Source: an uncultured Glaciecola sp. (GTDB lineage Bacteria > Pseudomonadota > Gammaproteobacteria > Enterobacterales > Alteromonadaceae). Taken from it: a stretch of DNA of 64,000 nt. Below are positions 1 through 9,840 of the stretch, one piece after another. The position numbers and the translations under genes were made by a program. The notes beneath the pieces are model-generated. The model saw nothing but the letters and a program-made list of their open reading frames with translations, was not told the origin of the DNA and made no database searches. The stretch is from assembly GCF_937770335.1 (NCBI RefSeq), contig NZ_CALJHY010000005.1, forward strand, positions 62,001-126,000, written 5' to 3'. Position 1 is the stretch's first letter. The number at the start of each line of letters is the position of its first letter.

Positions 1-71
1 TAATTCTGCAACTATGTTAATCTATGAATTATTTTAAACAATACATCTATTTGTAAAAGGACTTGTGCTTC

Positions 72-998
72 ATGGACACAAATCATTTAATCCCTTTATT
101 GTCCGACATGGCCATTTTTGTCACTGTGGTTGAGCAGGGAAACTTTAGTAAAGCGGCAAAAAAACTTGGGGTCACACCTTCAGCTGTGAGCCGTCAAATT
201 GGTAGGTTAGAAGATGCATTAGGCATCAAACTATTACAGCGTACTACGCGACAACTGGCGTTAACGGAGTCAGGTACATTAACGTTTGATTATTGTAAAC
301 AGATGGTTGAGTCTGCGGATAAAGCGGTTAATGCCAGTCGCTCTGTCACATCTACGGTTAGTGGTTTATTAAGAGTAGCTGCGCCAAGATCGCTAGCGAA
401 TAAGGTATTAAGACCACTCTTTGTTGAGTTTTTAAAAAGCTACCCAGACATTCAGTTGCACTTAAAAGTAACTGATCGTATTTTAGATCCTATCCATGAC
501 GGTGTGGATTTCTTGATTCATATTAATGACACCCCCATTGAAGCCTTAGTAAATGTTAAAGTTGGTCGCGTTGAACAGGTGTTATGCGCCAGTCCTGATT
601 TCATAAAAAAACATTCTCTGCCAACACATCCCGATGATTTAAAATATGTAGCATGTATTTGTTTAGGCGAAAATATGGCGGATAGCCGTTGGCGATTTAG
701 TCATAATAACCAACAAACGACCGTACAAGTGACTGGGTCGTATTTACTTAATCACAGTGATATGCGCAAAGATGCGATTGAACAAGGCCTTGGTATTGGT
801 CCTTTGCCAGATTATATTGCGCAACATAGTATTGAGGCGGGGAAACTCATTCCATTATTGCAAGATTGGCAGTTACAAGGTAATTATCAAGGTGATATTT
901 GCTTGCAGTATGTGCAGAGTAAATATATGCCCAATAAAAATCGTGTGTTTATTGATTTTATGAAACAAAGTTTACTTATAATTCAGCCTGATTCATAA
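72..998 (+). CDS. LysR family transcriptional regulator
   Basis: N-terminal HTH (FVTVVEQGNFSKAAKKLGVTPSAVSRQIGRLEDALGIKLLQRTTRQLALTESG). The ATG at 72 is preferred over the TTG at 63. Confidence 0.93.
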   Translation: MDTNHLIPLLSDMAIFVTVVEQGNFSKAAKKLGVTPSAVSRQIGRLEDALGIKLLQRTTRQLALTESGTLTFDYCKQMVESADKAVNASRSVTSTVSGLLRVAAPRSLANKVLRPLFVEFLKSYPDIQLHLKVTDRILDPIHDGVDFLIHINDTPIEALVNVKVGRVEQVLCASPDFIKKHSLPTHPDDLKYVACICLGENMADSRWRFSHNNQQTTVQVTGSYLLNHSDMRKDAIEQGLGIGPLPDYIAQHSIEAGKLIPLLQDWQLQGNYQGDICLQYVQSKYMPNKNRVFIDFMKQSLLIIQPDS

Positions 999-1099
999 GC
1001 GCTGATTGAGTTCTGTGACTCATTTAACTAGTATTATTCTCCGCTTATTGCTCATTGGTACTTAGGTGTCAGGTGTATCAGATAGAACGCTATTGTCTT

Positions 1100-1978
1100 T
1101 TAGCTATTGATTAATCCTGCCTTGATTAACTCAATCACAGTGTTCATTCTTTTAGCGAGTGGTCTATTGCGGTGGTAGCACACATAAATTTTTTCACTCA
1201 TTGGGTTACCTAAATGGTGCGCTTTTATGCGGTTAGGTTTATTAAATGCACTTACCGCATGTGCTGGTAAAACGGTAAATCCCAACCCGAGACTGACAGG
1301 CTCCAGTATTAAACTAATTTGATTCGAAAATCCTGTCCGCTTTATTTGGTCAACATGTTCAAACTCTGGGTAGTTTTCGCTAAGGAGTAACTGTGCATGA
1401 TGTTTAGCATCTGGATGGGCAATAAAACCTAAATTACACAACGTTTGCCATGTTGGGGTCTCAATGTTGTTGGGTGTTACTAACAACAGTGACTCATCAC
1501 CTATTTTATGGCTGGTCACTTCACTGAGCGAAGGCGCTTGCGTTAAAAATCCAATATCGACGCTGTGGTTAGAAACCGCTTGTTCAACACTTATATTAGG
1601 TGCAAAGCGGTAGTCTATAATAAGCCCTTTATGTTGGGTTTGTAGTGCCAGCAATTGGCTGTAAAATTGCAAGCCGCAACTACCCGGCGACTGTATTTTT
1701 ACTAAACCGCTAGTAGGCGAATCATCTCTTAATTGTTGTTCTAAAAACTGCCATTCCTTAAGTAACATAGTGCCTTTTTGATATAGGTTCTGTCCATGCA
1801 CGGTAAGCGAAAACTGTTTTCCGTGGCGCTCAAGCAATGCGCAATTCACTTGTTGCTCTAATTTTTTAATATGTTGGCTCACACCCGATTGTGTCATGTG
1901 TAGCCGCTCAGCCGTTTGAGTAAAGTGATTTACCTCAACCAGCGTGCAAAAGGTATTCAACCATATTGGATTTATCAT
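1100..1978 (-). CDS. LysR family transcriptional regulator
   Basis: HTH FCTLVEVNHFTQTAERLHMTQSGVSQHIKKLEQQVNCALLER; divergent from the VOC gene. Confidence 0.93.
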   Translation of the reverse strand: MINPIWLNTFCTLVEVNHFTQTAERLHMTQSGVSQHIKKLEQQVNCALLERHGKQFSLTVHGQNLYQKGTMLLKEWQFLEQQLRDDSPTSGLVKIQSPGSCGLQFYSQLLALQTQHKGLIIDYRFAPNISVEQAVSNHSVDIGFLTQAPSLSEVTSHKIGDESLLLVTPNNIETPTWQTLCNLGFIAHPDAKHHAQLLLSENYPEFEHVDQIKRTGFSNQISLILEPVSLGLGFTVLPAHAVSAFNKPNRIKAHHLGNPMSEKIYVCYHRNRPLAKRMNTVIELIKAGLINS

Positions 1979-2009
1979 TACTAAATGTACTCAATAATAT
2001 AATTATTGA

Positions 2010-2044
2010 TAATTTTACTTAATATTATTCGCTTAGTAAAATTA
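2010..2044. promoter_or_regulatory. Candidate LysR operator: 10-bp perfect inverted repeat TAATTTTACT-N15-AGTAAAATTA
   Basis: Read directly in the divergent promoter region between the LysR gene and the VOC gene. Confidence 0.45.
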
Positions 2045-2084
2045 CGCCATTAAATAAGCAAACTGTTAAATAGGAGATCATATT

Positions 2085-2585
2085 ATGAATCAGACATATC
2101 CACGGAGTTTTTCGCATATTGGCATTTCTGTGCCAGACGTTGAGAAAGCAGTAGAGTTTTATACTAAGGTTATGGGTTGGTATACAATAATGGAGCCAAC
2201 CTTAATTACCGAAGATGACAGTCCAATTGGCGAAATGTGCACAGAGGTATTTGGTGAAAAGTGGGAAAAATTCAAAATTGCGCACCTCTCTACAGGAGAC
2301 CGTATTGGCGTTGAAATCTTTGAATTTAAAAACCAAGAAAAACCAGAAGACAACTTTGAGTACTGGAAAACGGGGATCTTCCATTTTTGTGTTCAAGACC
2401 CAGATGTAGAAGGCTTAGCTGAACGTATTGTTGAGGCGGGCGGTAAAAAGCGTATGCAAGCACCACGCTACTATTACCCTGGTGAAAAGCCATATCGCAT
2501 GATTTATATGGAAGACCCGTTTGGTAACATTCTTGAGATTTACAGCCACAGCTATGAGCTTATTTACAGCGCAGGTGCTTACTAA
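2085..2585 (+). CDS. VOC (glyoxalase/bleomycin resistance) family protein
   Basis: HIGISVPDVEKAVEFYTKVMGW ... MEDPFGNILEIYSHSYE; preceded by the RBS-like sequence aggaga. Confidence 0.88.
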   Translation: MNQTYPRSFSHIGISVPDVEKAVEFYTKVMGWYTIMEPTLITEDDSPIGEMCTEVFGEKWEKFKIAHLSTGDRIGVEIFEFKNQEKPEDNFEYWKTGIFHFCVQDPDVEGLAERIVEAGGKKRMQAPRYYYPGEKPYRMIYMEDPFGNILEIYSHSYELIYSAGAY

Positions 2586-2603
2586 ATTTTTACAAATCAC
2601 TTT

Positions 2604-2634
2604 AAGGCCGCAATATAACCTACGGCCTTTTCTT
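2604..2634 (+). terminator. Rho-independent terminator
   Basis: AAGGCCG-N12-CGGCCTT stem followed by a T-rich tract (ttttctttt). Confidence 0.7.
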
Positions 2635-2802
2635 TTGCCTTATTATAATTTTTATAAAGCTTTGAGCGCACTAATCATTAAACGCTATACTTTACTGGCG
2701 TGTGAATTATGAAGCGCTCATGGGCTCCATCAATCCTAGCTGTAACGATCACCGTTTGTTATAGTTATTTCACACACATATAATCATGGAAATCTTCAAA
2801 CA

Positions 2803-3807
2803 ATGTCTGAGCTAAATACATTTAAAGCTGTGCTAGTAGAGGAGACTGCCGACGAACAATTTACGGTCAATGTAACCAATCGTTCGGTAAGTGACTTACC
2901 CAACAATGACTTAACCGTTAACGTTCACTACTCGTCATTGAATTACAAAGATGCGTTATCTGCTAGCGGCAATAAACGAGTCAGTAGTCATTTTCCCCAT
3001 ACACCGGGAATAGATGCAGCTGGGGTAGTTGTAAGCGATAAGTCAGGGACGTTTTCGGCCGGAGATGAAGTATTAGTATTTGGTTATGATTTGGGGATGA
3101 ATACCCCTGGCGGATTAGGACAGATGATTTCCATCCCCGCCAACTGGGCAGTCAAACGGCCAGACAATTTGTCTTTAAAAGAAGCCATGATCTACGGTAC
3201 TGGTGGTTTAACGGCTGCCCTTTGTGTCCAAAAACTAGAAAAAATGGGCGCACGTCCTGAAGATGGCCCCGTTGCAGTGACCGGTTCAACCGGCGGTGTG
3301 GGCAGCATTAGCATCGCTCTACTCAAGCAGTTGGGTTACAGAGTAGTCGCGTTTTCAGGTAAACCTGAACAAGCAGAACATTTAAAATCTATTGGTGCCG
3401 ATGAAGTCTTACATCGAGATGTTTTGAATGAAACGGCTGAACTGCCAATGGGTAAAGAGAGATGGGCCCATGGAATAGATACGTTAGGCGGTGATTACCT
3501 GACTAACCTATTAAAACAAATTAAGTCTGGTGGTGGTGTTGCAGCATGTGGGTTGGCATCTTCTGACTCTTTCTCGTCCACTGTATTCCCGTTCATTATC
3601 CGAGGTGTGTCTTTACTTGGTGTGGATTCGGTATATATCCCGCTTAGTGATAAACAACATATTTGGCAACGAGTGGCTAGCGACATGAAGCTAGCGAATC
3701 TGCAGGACTTATGTGAAGAAATAACCTTAGAACAAACGCCTGAGTATTTACGACGTTTTATGCAATCTAAAGTTGTGGGACGTTATTTGGTTAACTTAAA
3801 AAGTTAG
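2803..3807 (+). CDS. MDR-family NADPH oxidoreductase (YhdH/AcuI acryloyl-CoA reductase-like)
   Basis: SSLNYKDALSASGNKRVSSHFPHTPGIDAAGVV ... VTGSTGGVGSISIALLKQLGYRVVAFSGK; typical of the YhdH/AcuI family. Confidence 0.85.
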   Translation: MSELNTFKAVLVEETADEQFTVNVTNRSVSDLPNNDLTVNVHYSSLNYKDALSASGNKRVSSHFPHTPGIDAAGVVVSDKSGTFSAGDEVLVFGYDLGMNTPGGLGQMISIPANWAVKRPDNLSLKEAMIYGTGGLTAALCVQKLEKMGARPEDGPVAVTGSTGGVGSISIALLKQLGYRVVAFSGKPEQAEHLKSIGADEVLHRDVLNETAELPMGKERWAHGIDTLGGDYLTNLLKQIKSGGGVAACGLASSDSFSSTVFPFIIRGVSLLGVDSVYIPLSDKQHIWQRVASDMKLANLQDLCEEITLEQTPEYLRRFMQSKVVGRYLVNLKS

Positions 3808-3834
3808 AATATTTAGAGGTTTGATGAGTCGTTT

Positions 3835-3870
3835 CAAAGAGCAGGGAACTTGCGTATTTTCTGCTCTTTG
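3835..3870 (+). terminator. Hairpin terminator
   Basis: CAAAGAGCAG-N16-CTGCTCTTTG, 10-bp perfect stem just downstream of the yhdH-like gene. Confidence 0.6.
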
Positions 3871-3947
3871 ATAAATAAAATTTTATGAGCGAGCCAACAA
3901 ATTACTTGAACGCCAAATAAGTCGCTAAATAATGCTTAACCTCAGCG

Positions 3948-4817
3948 TTAACTTAACGCCTTCATTCTGCTATTTGGAAAAATTTTCTGGTTAATAAGAA
4001 GAGCCAGTAAAATGATACCTGAGCCAATGCTCAATCGAACAATGTCGGCATCACGATTCCAAATTAACACATTAACGAGTATTCCAGCTGGTATGAGTAG
4101 ATTATTCATTACAGCCAGAGTCCCAACATTAACCTGGGTCGCTCCCTTGTTCCAAGCAAAATAGCCAACACCGGATGCTACAATTCCTAAGTAAGTTAAT
4201 ATACTCCACTGTAGAGTAGTTTGCGGTAGCTTTGATACATCCCCAAATAATGCAAAAGAAACAGCCGCAACTAAAAAAGCACCGATGAAAAAATATCCAA
4301 AAACAGTATGTTGTGAAAGGTTCGGCTCGTTAGCCATTATTCGCTTATAAAATACTTGGCCACTTGCGAAACATAAGTTTGCACCCTGCACAATAAAAAA
4401 CCCAATAACAAAATCACCACTAAGGCCATCATAGCGGATAGTAATTGCGCCTAGCGTGGCTACTGTAGCCGCAATAAAGAACAGAGGATTAAAGCGCTTG
4501 TCTAATGCATCATTTAAAAGGGTGACTATTAATGGTGTCATTACGGTGAACAATAACACTTCCGGTACGGTCAAGAACAAGAAGGAATGATAATAAAAAC
4601 CATACATCACACCCAATTGTATCGCACCAATACCCATCAATTTAATGACCAGTGATTTTGAAATGTGACGACACTTTAAAAAGGGTAAAAATATAAGCAC
4701 AGCCAAGGCAACGCGCATTAATACAGAAAACCAAGCATCAACTTGGCCAGCTAAATAGACACCTATTAAACTAAATGAAAATGCCCACAGCAACGTTGTT
4801 GCAAATAAATATATCAA
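3948..4817 (-). CDS. DMT/EamA family transporter
   Basis: Multi-TM protein with duplicated EamA-like halves. Confidence 0.87.
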   Translation of the reverse strand: MIYLFATTLLWAFSFSLIGVYLAGQVDAWFSVLMRVALAVLIFLPFLKCRHISKSLVIKLMGIGAIQLGVMYGFYYHSFLFLTVPEVLLFTVMTPLIVTLLNDALDKRFNPLFFIAATVATLGAITIRYDGLSGDFVIGFFIVQGANLCFASGQVFYKRIMANEPNLSQHTVFGYFFIGAFLVAAVSFALFGDVSKLPQTTLQWSILTYLGIVASGVGYFAWNKGATQVNVGTLAVMNNLLIPAGILVNVLIWNRDADIVRLSIGSGIILLALLINQKIFPNSRMKALS

Positions 4818-4924
4818 TACTTTCTTCCTTTAGACTTACATAATAAAAAACGTGCATCACAAACAATGCCATGAACGACTCTCTGAGCCATTTACCCACT
4901 AGGAGCGGCATTAAAAACATATGG

Positions 4925-6163
4925 TTACAGGAAGTTATTGATACTTCGCTTAATACTAAGTTCAACAGTTTCAACTATATGGATGGTAGCACTTACATCT
5001 TGATCTGGTGGATCCTGTTTATATGTGTATGGTTTAGGGTCAACTTTATGCTCCTCCTGTGCAGGCTGAGTCTGTATCAAAAAACCCATTTTAGACGCTT
5101 TAACCTTCATCGCATTGCGTAATAATTGCCTAGCTTGTTGTAACGTTTCACTATCCTTTTGTATTTTCACTAACACCGGCGTACCGTCATGATGCTCAAC
5201 CAAGATAGCGTCGATACCCTGATTTCTATGTACGGGGTTATACTCAATCCCGACTAAACACTGCAACGCATCTACATTTGCATTTTCAAATGCTTTGCGC
5301 CCTTTTTTCATTAAGGTAGATTCAGTTTTAATTGGATTATCTAGCCTTGCTTGCGAGAGCTGAACCGCATCTTCTGACTGGTCGATACCGATATATTTTC
5401 TATTTGTTAAACTTGCCGCTACGCAAGTCGTCCCACTGCCACAAAAAGGGTCGAGTACTAGATCGTTTTCGTTAGTGACAAGGTCAATAATACGTTCTAA
5501 TAATAACAATGGCTTTTGAGTTGGATAACCCACCCGCTCTTTTGCTTTTGGATTCAAGTAAGGAATATCCCAAACGTCACTTAAAGGCACGCCTTGCTTC
5601 GCATCGGCCTGCTGAATATTGCCTTTATCGTCTCGCGCATAGATAGATTTATTATGCTTGTCGCGTGTTCTGCGCTGCAAAATTTGATCAAGATTAGTTG
5701 CCTCGGAATAAGGCATAAACACTTTGTTGAAGGTGAAATCTTGGGTTTTACTATAAAAATAGATATTTTGATGGCTCGGTAAAAGCCCTTTTTTAGCGTT
5801 AGACCAACGTTTGTATTGCCATATGATTTCCGACTGAAAACAGTCAGATCCAAACACATCATCAAGTACACCGCGCACAATGTGGTTAGCCATTTTGTCG
5901 CAATGCACAAAAATACTGCCAGTATCTTTTAATAGAGTACGCATTTTGAGAATACGTCGATGCAGGAACTCAGCGTAACTCGACTCCTGCTTCCAAATAT
6001 CATCGAAACTGAATTCTTTGGTACGCTGACGATTTTTAAGCTTATGTTTACGCTCAGTAAAAAACGGAGGGTCTAAATAAATCAAATCCACCGTAGAGTC
6101 GGCAATTTGGTTCATTTTTTCTAAACAGTCACCTAGCAATAGCTGGTTAGCCATAGTGATCAT
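4925..6163 (-). CDS. Site-specific DNA methyltransferase (N6-adenine/N4-cytosine type) with a C-terminal accessory domain
   Basis: LIYLDPPF (motif IV) and LDPFCGSGTTCVAA (motif I) plus YPTQKP. The start is probably MITMANQ (6163) or MANQ (6154), not 6241. Confidence 0.9.
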   Translation of the reverse strand: MITMANQLLLGDCLEKMNQIADSTVDLIYLDPPFFTERKHKLKNRQRTKEFSFDDIWKQESSYAEFLHRRILKMRTLLKDTGSIFVHCDKMANHIVRGVLDDVFGSDCFQSEIIWQYKRWSNAKKGLLPSHQNIYFYSKTQDFTFNKVFMPYSEATNLDQILQRRTRDKHNKSIYARDDKGNIQQADAKQGVPLSDVWDIPYLNPKAKERVGYPTQKPLLLLERIIDLVTNENDLVLDPFCGSGTTCVAASLTNRKYIGIDQSEDAVQLSQARLDNPIKTESTLMKKGRKAFENANVDALQCLVGIEYNPVHRNQGIDAILVEHHDGTPVLVKIQKDSETLQQARQLLRNAMKVKASKMGFLIQTQPAQEEHKVDPKPYTYKQDPPDQDVSATIHIVETVELSIKRSINNFL

Positions 6164-6341
6164 TTTAGGTGTGGTCCTCCGCTTGTCTGAAACATTTAAC
6201 GCTACGTAATAGAACATGTTACCCATGCGCCTTATATACAAGCAAGCATTTTAAAAAGTTGTTTATGCAAAGCGAACTCACTATGATAGAACAAAGAGAA
6301 CAAGATGGAGCTCAGCTTTATGAAGTCTAGGTTAATGCACT

Positions 6342-7007
6342 TTGCAGTACTCAATGAAAGCAACGTCGATATCACTTCCCACAACAGGTGTGCAGGTTAT
6401 TAATAACTCAATCACTGATAATCCAAATAGCCCGCCTAAAGGTGGTAATAAATTCACAGGCTGGCTTGGTGACTCACTGCTAAGCGTTACTGGTTGGAAG
6501 TTCGAAGGGGAATTACCACAGCACCCTAAACTGGTATTAGCTATTGCACCACATACCTCAAACTGGGATTTCTTTTTAGGTGTCACCCTGTTGTTTGCGT
6601 TACGAATTAAAATTCGTTTTTTAGGCAAGCACAGCATTTTTGTGCCCGTGGTTAAGCAGTTGCTTGAATTAATTGGCGGCATACCCGTTGATCGAAAATC
6701 AGCTCGTGGGGTGGTTGGTGAAGTAGTAACTCAATTTAACGCACAAGAAAAAATGATTTTAGCCGTTGCTCCAGAAGGAACTCGGTCGCCTAAATTCCCT
6801 TGGAAAACTGGCTTTTTAGCGATTGCGCATCAAGCGAAAGCTCACGTTGTATTAATTGGCTTTGATTTTGCGCGTAAACGCATTGTGTTTGGTCCTGTAT
6901 TTTTGAGTGACGGTAATTTCGATGAAGATATGCAAAAGGTCTATGGCTTTTTTTCTACAATCACTGCCAAGTACCCTGAAAACGTGGTTTTTCCTAAAGA
7001 CATGTAA
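6342..7007 (+). CDS. 1-acyl-sn-glycerol-3-phosphate acyltransferase-like (PlsC family)
   Basis: APHTSNWDFFLGV (HX4D-like), GGIPVDRKSARG, VAPEGTRSP. Confidence 0.85.
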   Translation: MQYSMKATSISLPTTGVQVINNSITDNPNSPPKGGNKFTGWLGDSLLSVTGWKFEGELPQHPKLVLAIAPHTSNWDFFLGVTLLFALRIKIRFLGKHSIFVPVVKQLLELIGGIPVDRKSARGVVGEVVTQFNAQEKMILAVAPEGTRSPKFPWKTGFLAIAHQAKAHVVLIGFDFARKRIVFGPVFLSDGNFDEDMQKVYGFFSTITAKYPENVVFPKDM

Positions 7008-7156
7008 TATTAGCCAAATGAAATTGTAGAGCAAAGCGACCATCAACATTCCGCCGAGAAGATAATCAGGTACCACCAGCGCCGCTTTATAAGCTAAATT
7101 CATAAATCGCTTCGCACTGATGAATACGCTTCCTCGAACGAAAATGTGCCAATAAA

Positions 7157-7178
7157 AAGGGCTTCAATTGAAGCCCTT
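7157..7178. terminator. Bidirectional terminator (22-nt perfect palindrome)
   Basis: AAGGGCTTCAATTGAAGCCCTT, flanked by A-rich and A/T-rich sequence between convergent genes. Confidence 0.7.
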
Positions 7179-7199
7179 AAAACACACTAACTAATCAGC

Positions 7200-8318
7200 T
7201 TACTTTGACGGATTAATCAGGAATTTTTCACCCGTTTTCTTAGCATTATAACGTGCAATATTTGCAGGTTGCATAGCTTCTTCTAAGCTGATTTCGTCAC
7301 TAAAATCCAAAGCGAAAGTCGTATTAATTTCATCAGCTACCCGTTTATGCATTGCTAATACTTGGCTAATTTCTAACTTACCCAAGAAACGCATCAACAA
7401 CCAACCACCGATCCCCCAAGTCATACCATACGCTCGGTTTAAAACGCTAGGCGAAAAGTCCAGTCCACCGTAGATATAAACTTGCTTGTTTTCAGCAGAA
7501 CCGTAAGTGTTAAAACCTGTTGCGTCTTTACTTCCAACTGCTTCCATTGCCGTTAAAATATCACTCACTAGCGTGCCACCGCCAATAGCGTCAAACGCTA
7601 ATGTTGCGCCGGTCGCATCAATGGCTTTGTATAAATCCTTCTTAAAATTGTCATCGCTTGAATTAATAACGTACTTCGCACCCAAGGCTTTCAATATATC
7701 GACTTGTTCTTGCTTTCGAACAATATTTACCAAATCAATGCCAGCATGTATACATACTTTATTCAGCATAATGCCCAAACTAGAAGCTGCTGCTGTATGT
7801 ACTAAGGCCTTGTGACCTTCTTGACGCATTGTCTCAACCATACACAGCGCAGTTAACGGATTGACAAAAGATGATGCCGCCTGCTTTGCGGTTGTACCTT
7901 CGTTGTGCACAATACAAGCTTGAACTGGTACACAGCAATATTCGCTATAGGTTGCCCCTGAAAGAATAGCAACTGTTTTACCGATTAAAGCCTGAGCCTG
8001 AGGGCTATCACCTGCAGAAACAACCGTTCCCGCACCTTCATTACCGATGGGTAATGTCTGGTCTATACGTGGCTTTATTCTTGAGAGCATACCCTCGTGC
8101 AACGGTGCTGTAAGCGTTTTATCATCGTCAGAAAAGCTTGCAGCACGCAAGTCAGCTGGACCGAACATTGGCCACATATCAGACGGATTAATTGGCGCAG
8201 CTTCAATTTTAACAACAACTTCGTGAGCTTTTGGCCTAGGTATTTCAACGTCAACTAATGAGAGTGAAAGTTCTCCCTTGGATGAAATAGTACTAAATAG
8301 CTGTTTAGATGTGGTCAT
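7200..8318 (-). CDS. Zinc-binding dehydrogenase (MDR family)
   Basis: VVKIEAAPINPSDMWPMFG ... GNEGAGTVVSAG ... ALVHTAAASSLGIMLNKVC. Confidence 0.85.
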   Translation of the reverse strand: MTTSKQLFSTISSKGELSLSLVDVEIPRPKAHEVVVKIEAAPINPSDMWPMFGPADLRAASFSDDDKTLTAPLHEGMLSRIKPRIDQTLPIGNEGAGTVVSAGDSPQAQALIGKTVAILSGATYSEYCCVPVQACIVHNEGTTAKQAASSFVNPLTALCMVETMRQEGHKALVHTAAASSLGIMLNKVCIHAGIDLVNIVRKQEQVDILKALGAKYVINSSDDNFKKDLYKAIDATGATLAFDAIGGGTLVSDILTAMEAVGSKDATGFNTYGSAENKQVYIYGGLDFSPSVLNRAYGMTWGIGGWLLMRFLGKLEISQVLAMHKRVADEINTTFALDFSDEISLEEAMQPANIARYNAKKTGEKFLINPSK

Positions 8319-8673
8319 TCGAATTTTCCTTTTAAAAGTTGTTAAGCCAATTGTTGTTTAATCAGAAGCGGAATTTTTGTCGAAAAGCACCGATTTGGCT
8401 ATTTATATTCATATTCATAGCCAAAGTGAAGCGTTATTCATAGTCCTGTTCAAAAAAACACGGCACCGAGACATGCTGAAATTATCAGCAAAAAATAGCA
8501 TGCTGAAATACCGCTGGCTAGTCACACAAAATGTTATATGACTATCACCAAGATCAATTTAAATATTAAACAGCTTTAACTCAGCGTAATTAATGAAATA
8601 TTTTTAAAACCTTGACTAAGTAGGACACTATTTTAAACTGAGGAAATGCTACCCCCCATAACGTTTAAACCTA

Positions 8674-9804
8674 ATGTCATCATTGAAAGTAAAGTTTTCT
8701 AAAGAATATCTTGTTGTCGCACAAAACGCCTCAGGGAGAAATTTGAACGTACCCGTTTATAAGTTCGTCAGCAATATACCTGGTCCTAAAGTATATATCC
8801 AAAGCTCAATACACGGTGCAGAAGTGCAAGGAAACGTTGTACTCCTTCATCTCCTTAAAGAACTGCAAGGTGCTCCGCTGCGAGGAGAGGTTACTTTGGT
8901 TCCCAACTGCAACCCAGTAGGTAGTAATTTAAAGTCGGGGGAATATACACTCGGACGTTTCGATCCGGTTAATGGCCAAAATTGGAACAGGGCTTACCAT
9001 TACAATAAAGATTTAATCTCTGAATTTGCCGATAAAATACACCCTGATATGGATATCAGTGAATTGAAGCAAGAATACCGTAGTAGGCTAAGAGCTTCGA
9101 TTGAAGAAAGGTTAAACAATGAGTGGGGACTGGGACTGGCCGAGTGTTTAAACCTAAAATTACAGCTCATGGCACTAGAAGCGGATATCGTTTTAGACCT
9201 TCACAATGGACCTGTTTCTACGAGACACATCTATGTTCCTGAGTATGCGAGAGAATCAGCCAAATATTTCAATATTCCTCATGTCATCTTAATCAATAAC
9301 GTATTTTCTGGAGCCTTAGATGAAGCCACATTTTGTCCTTGGTGGTCTTTATCAGATTCATTGAAAGAACGTTTTCCCGGTTTCGAGTGGGACTTTGGGA
9401 TTGAAGCGTTTACGGTTGAAATGGGCTCTCAAGAAGTCATCGATTTTGATGCAGGAAAAGAAGATTCCAAAGGGATCCTTTCATATTTATCGTACAAAAA
9501 ATGCTTCGTTACCCCCTTACAAAAGCCGGAAAATATAAGACGTTATGCCGTTTATCTAAGAGACTATAAAATAATGTATAGCCGTTTTGGTGGGATGGTT
9601 GAATACGTAGCGAAGCCCGGACAGTTTATTAAAAAAGGTGAATTAATGGCGCGAGCACTTAATATTGATTTACTTGACGATGAGCAAGCAATTAGCTTAG
9701 TGAACGCGCCTTGTGATTTAATACCGATATTACACTTTCCATCCGCCAGTGTGCTAGGAGGCACACAATTGTATAAGTGCTTTACCAATTATTTTGAAAT
9801 TTAA
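8674..9804 (+). CDS. Succinylglutamate desuccinylase/aspartoacylase family protein (M14-like)
   Basis: SSIHGAEVQGN, LVPNCNPVG, VLDLHNG and FTVEMGS zinc/catalytic motifs. Confidence 0.85.
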   Translation: MSSLKVKFSKEYLVVAQNASGRNLNVPVYKFVSNIPGPKVYIQSSIHGAEVQGNVVLLHLLKELQGAPLRGEVTLVPNCNPVGSNLKSGEYTLGRFDPVNGQNWNRAYHYNKDLISEFADKIHPDMDISELKQEYRSRLRASIEERLNNEWGLGLAECLNLKLQLMALEADIVLDLHNGPVSTRHIYVPEYARESAKYFNIPHVILINNVFSGALDEATFCPWWSLSDSLKERFPGFEWDFGIEAFTVEMGSQEVIDFDAGKEDSKGILSYLSYKKCFVTPLQKPENIRRYAVYLRDYKIMYSRFGGMVEYVAKPGQFIKKGELMARALNIDLLDDEQAISLVNAPCDLIPILHFPSASVLGGTQLYKCFTNYFEI

Positions 9805-9840
9805 CTTTAGGGGGCTAAGCCTAAATATTACGTTGTCTAA

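Noticed and set aside
4771-4974. 67-aa minus-strand ORF bridging the EamA and methyltransferase genes
   Set aside because: Overlaps both confident CDSs out of frame and has a biased hydrophobic composition; likely spurious.
5581-5910. 109-aa minus-strand ORF inside the methyltransferase gene
   Set aside because: Alternative-frame ORF fully inside a confident CDS on the same strand; no recognizable motif.
4925-6241. Complete restriction-modification or phage-defence island
   Set aside because: Only one methyltransferase gene is present; neighbours (EamA transporter, PlsC-like acyltransferase) are ordinary metabolic genes.
6852-7103. Minus-strand 83-aa hydrophobic ORF (MNLAYKAALVVPDYLLGGMLMVALLYN...)
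   Set aside because: Mostly overlaps the 3' end of the acyltransferase gene in antisense. The hydrophobic part in the intergenic stretch is suggestive of a small membrane protein or remnant, but no RBS or family was recognised.
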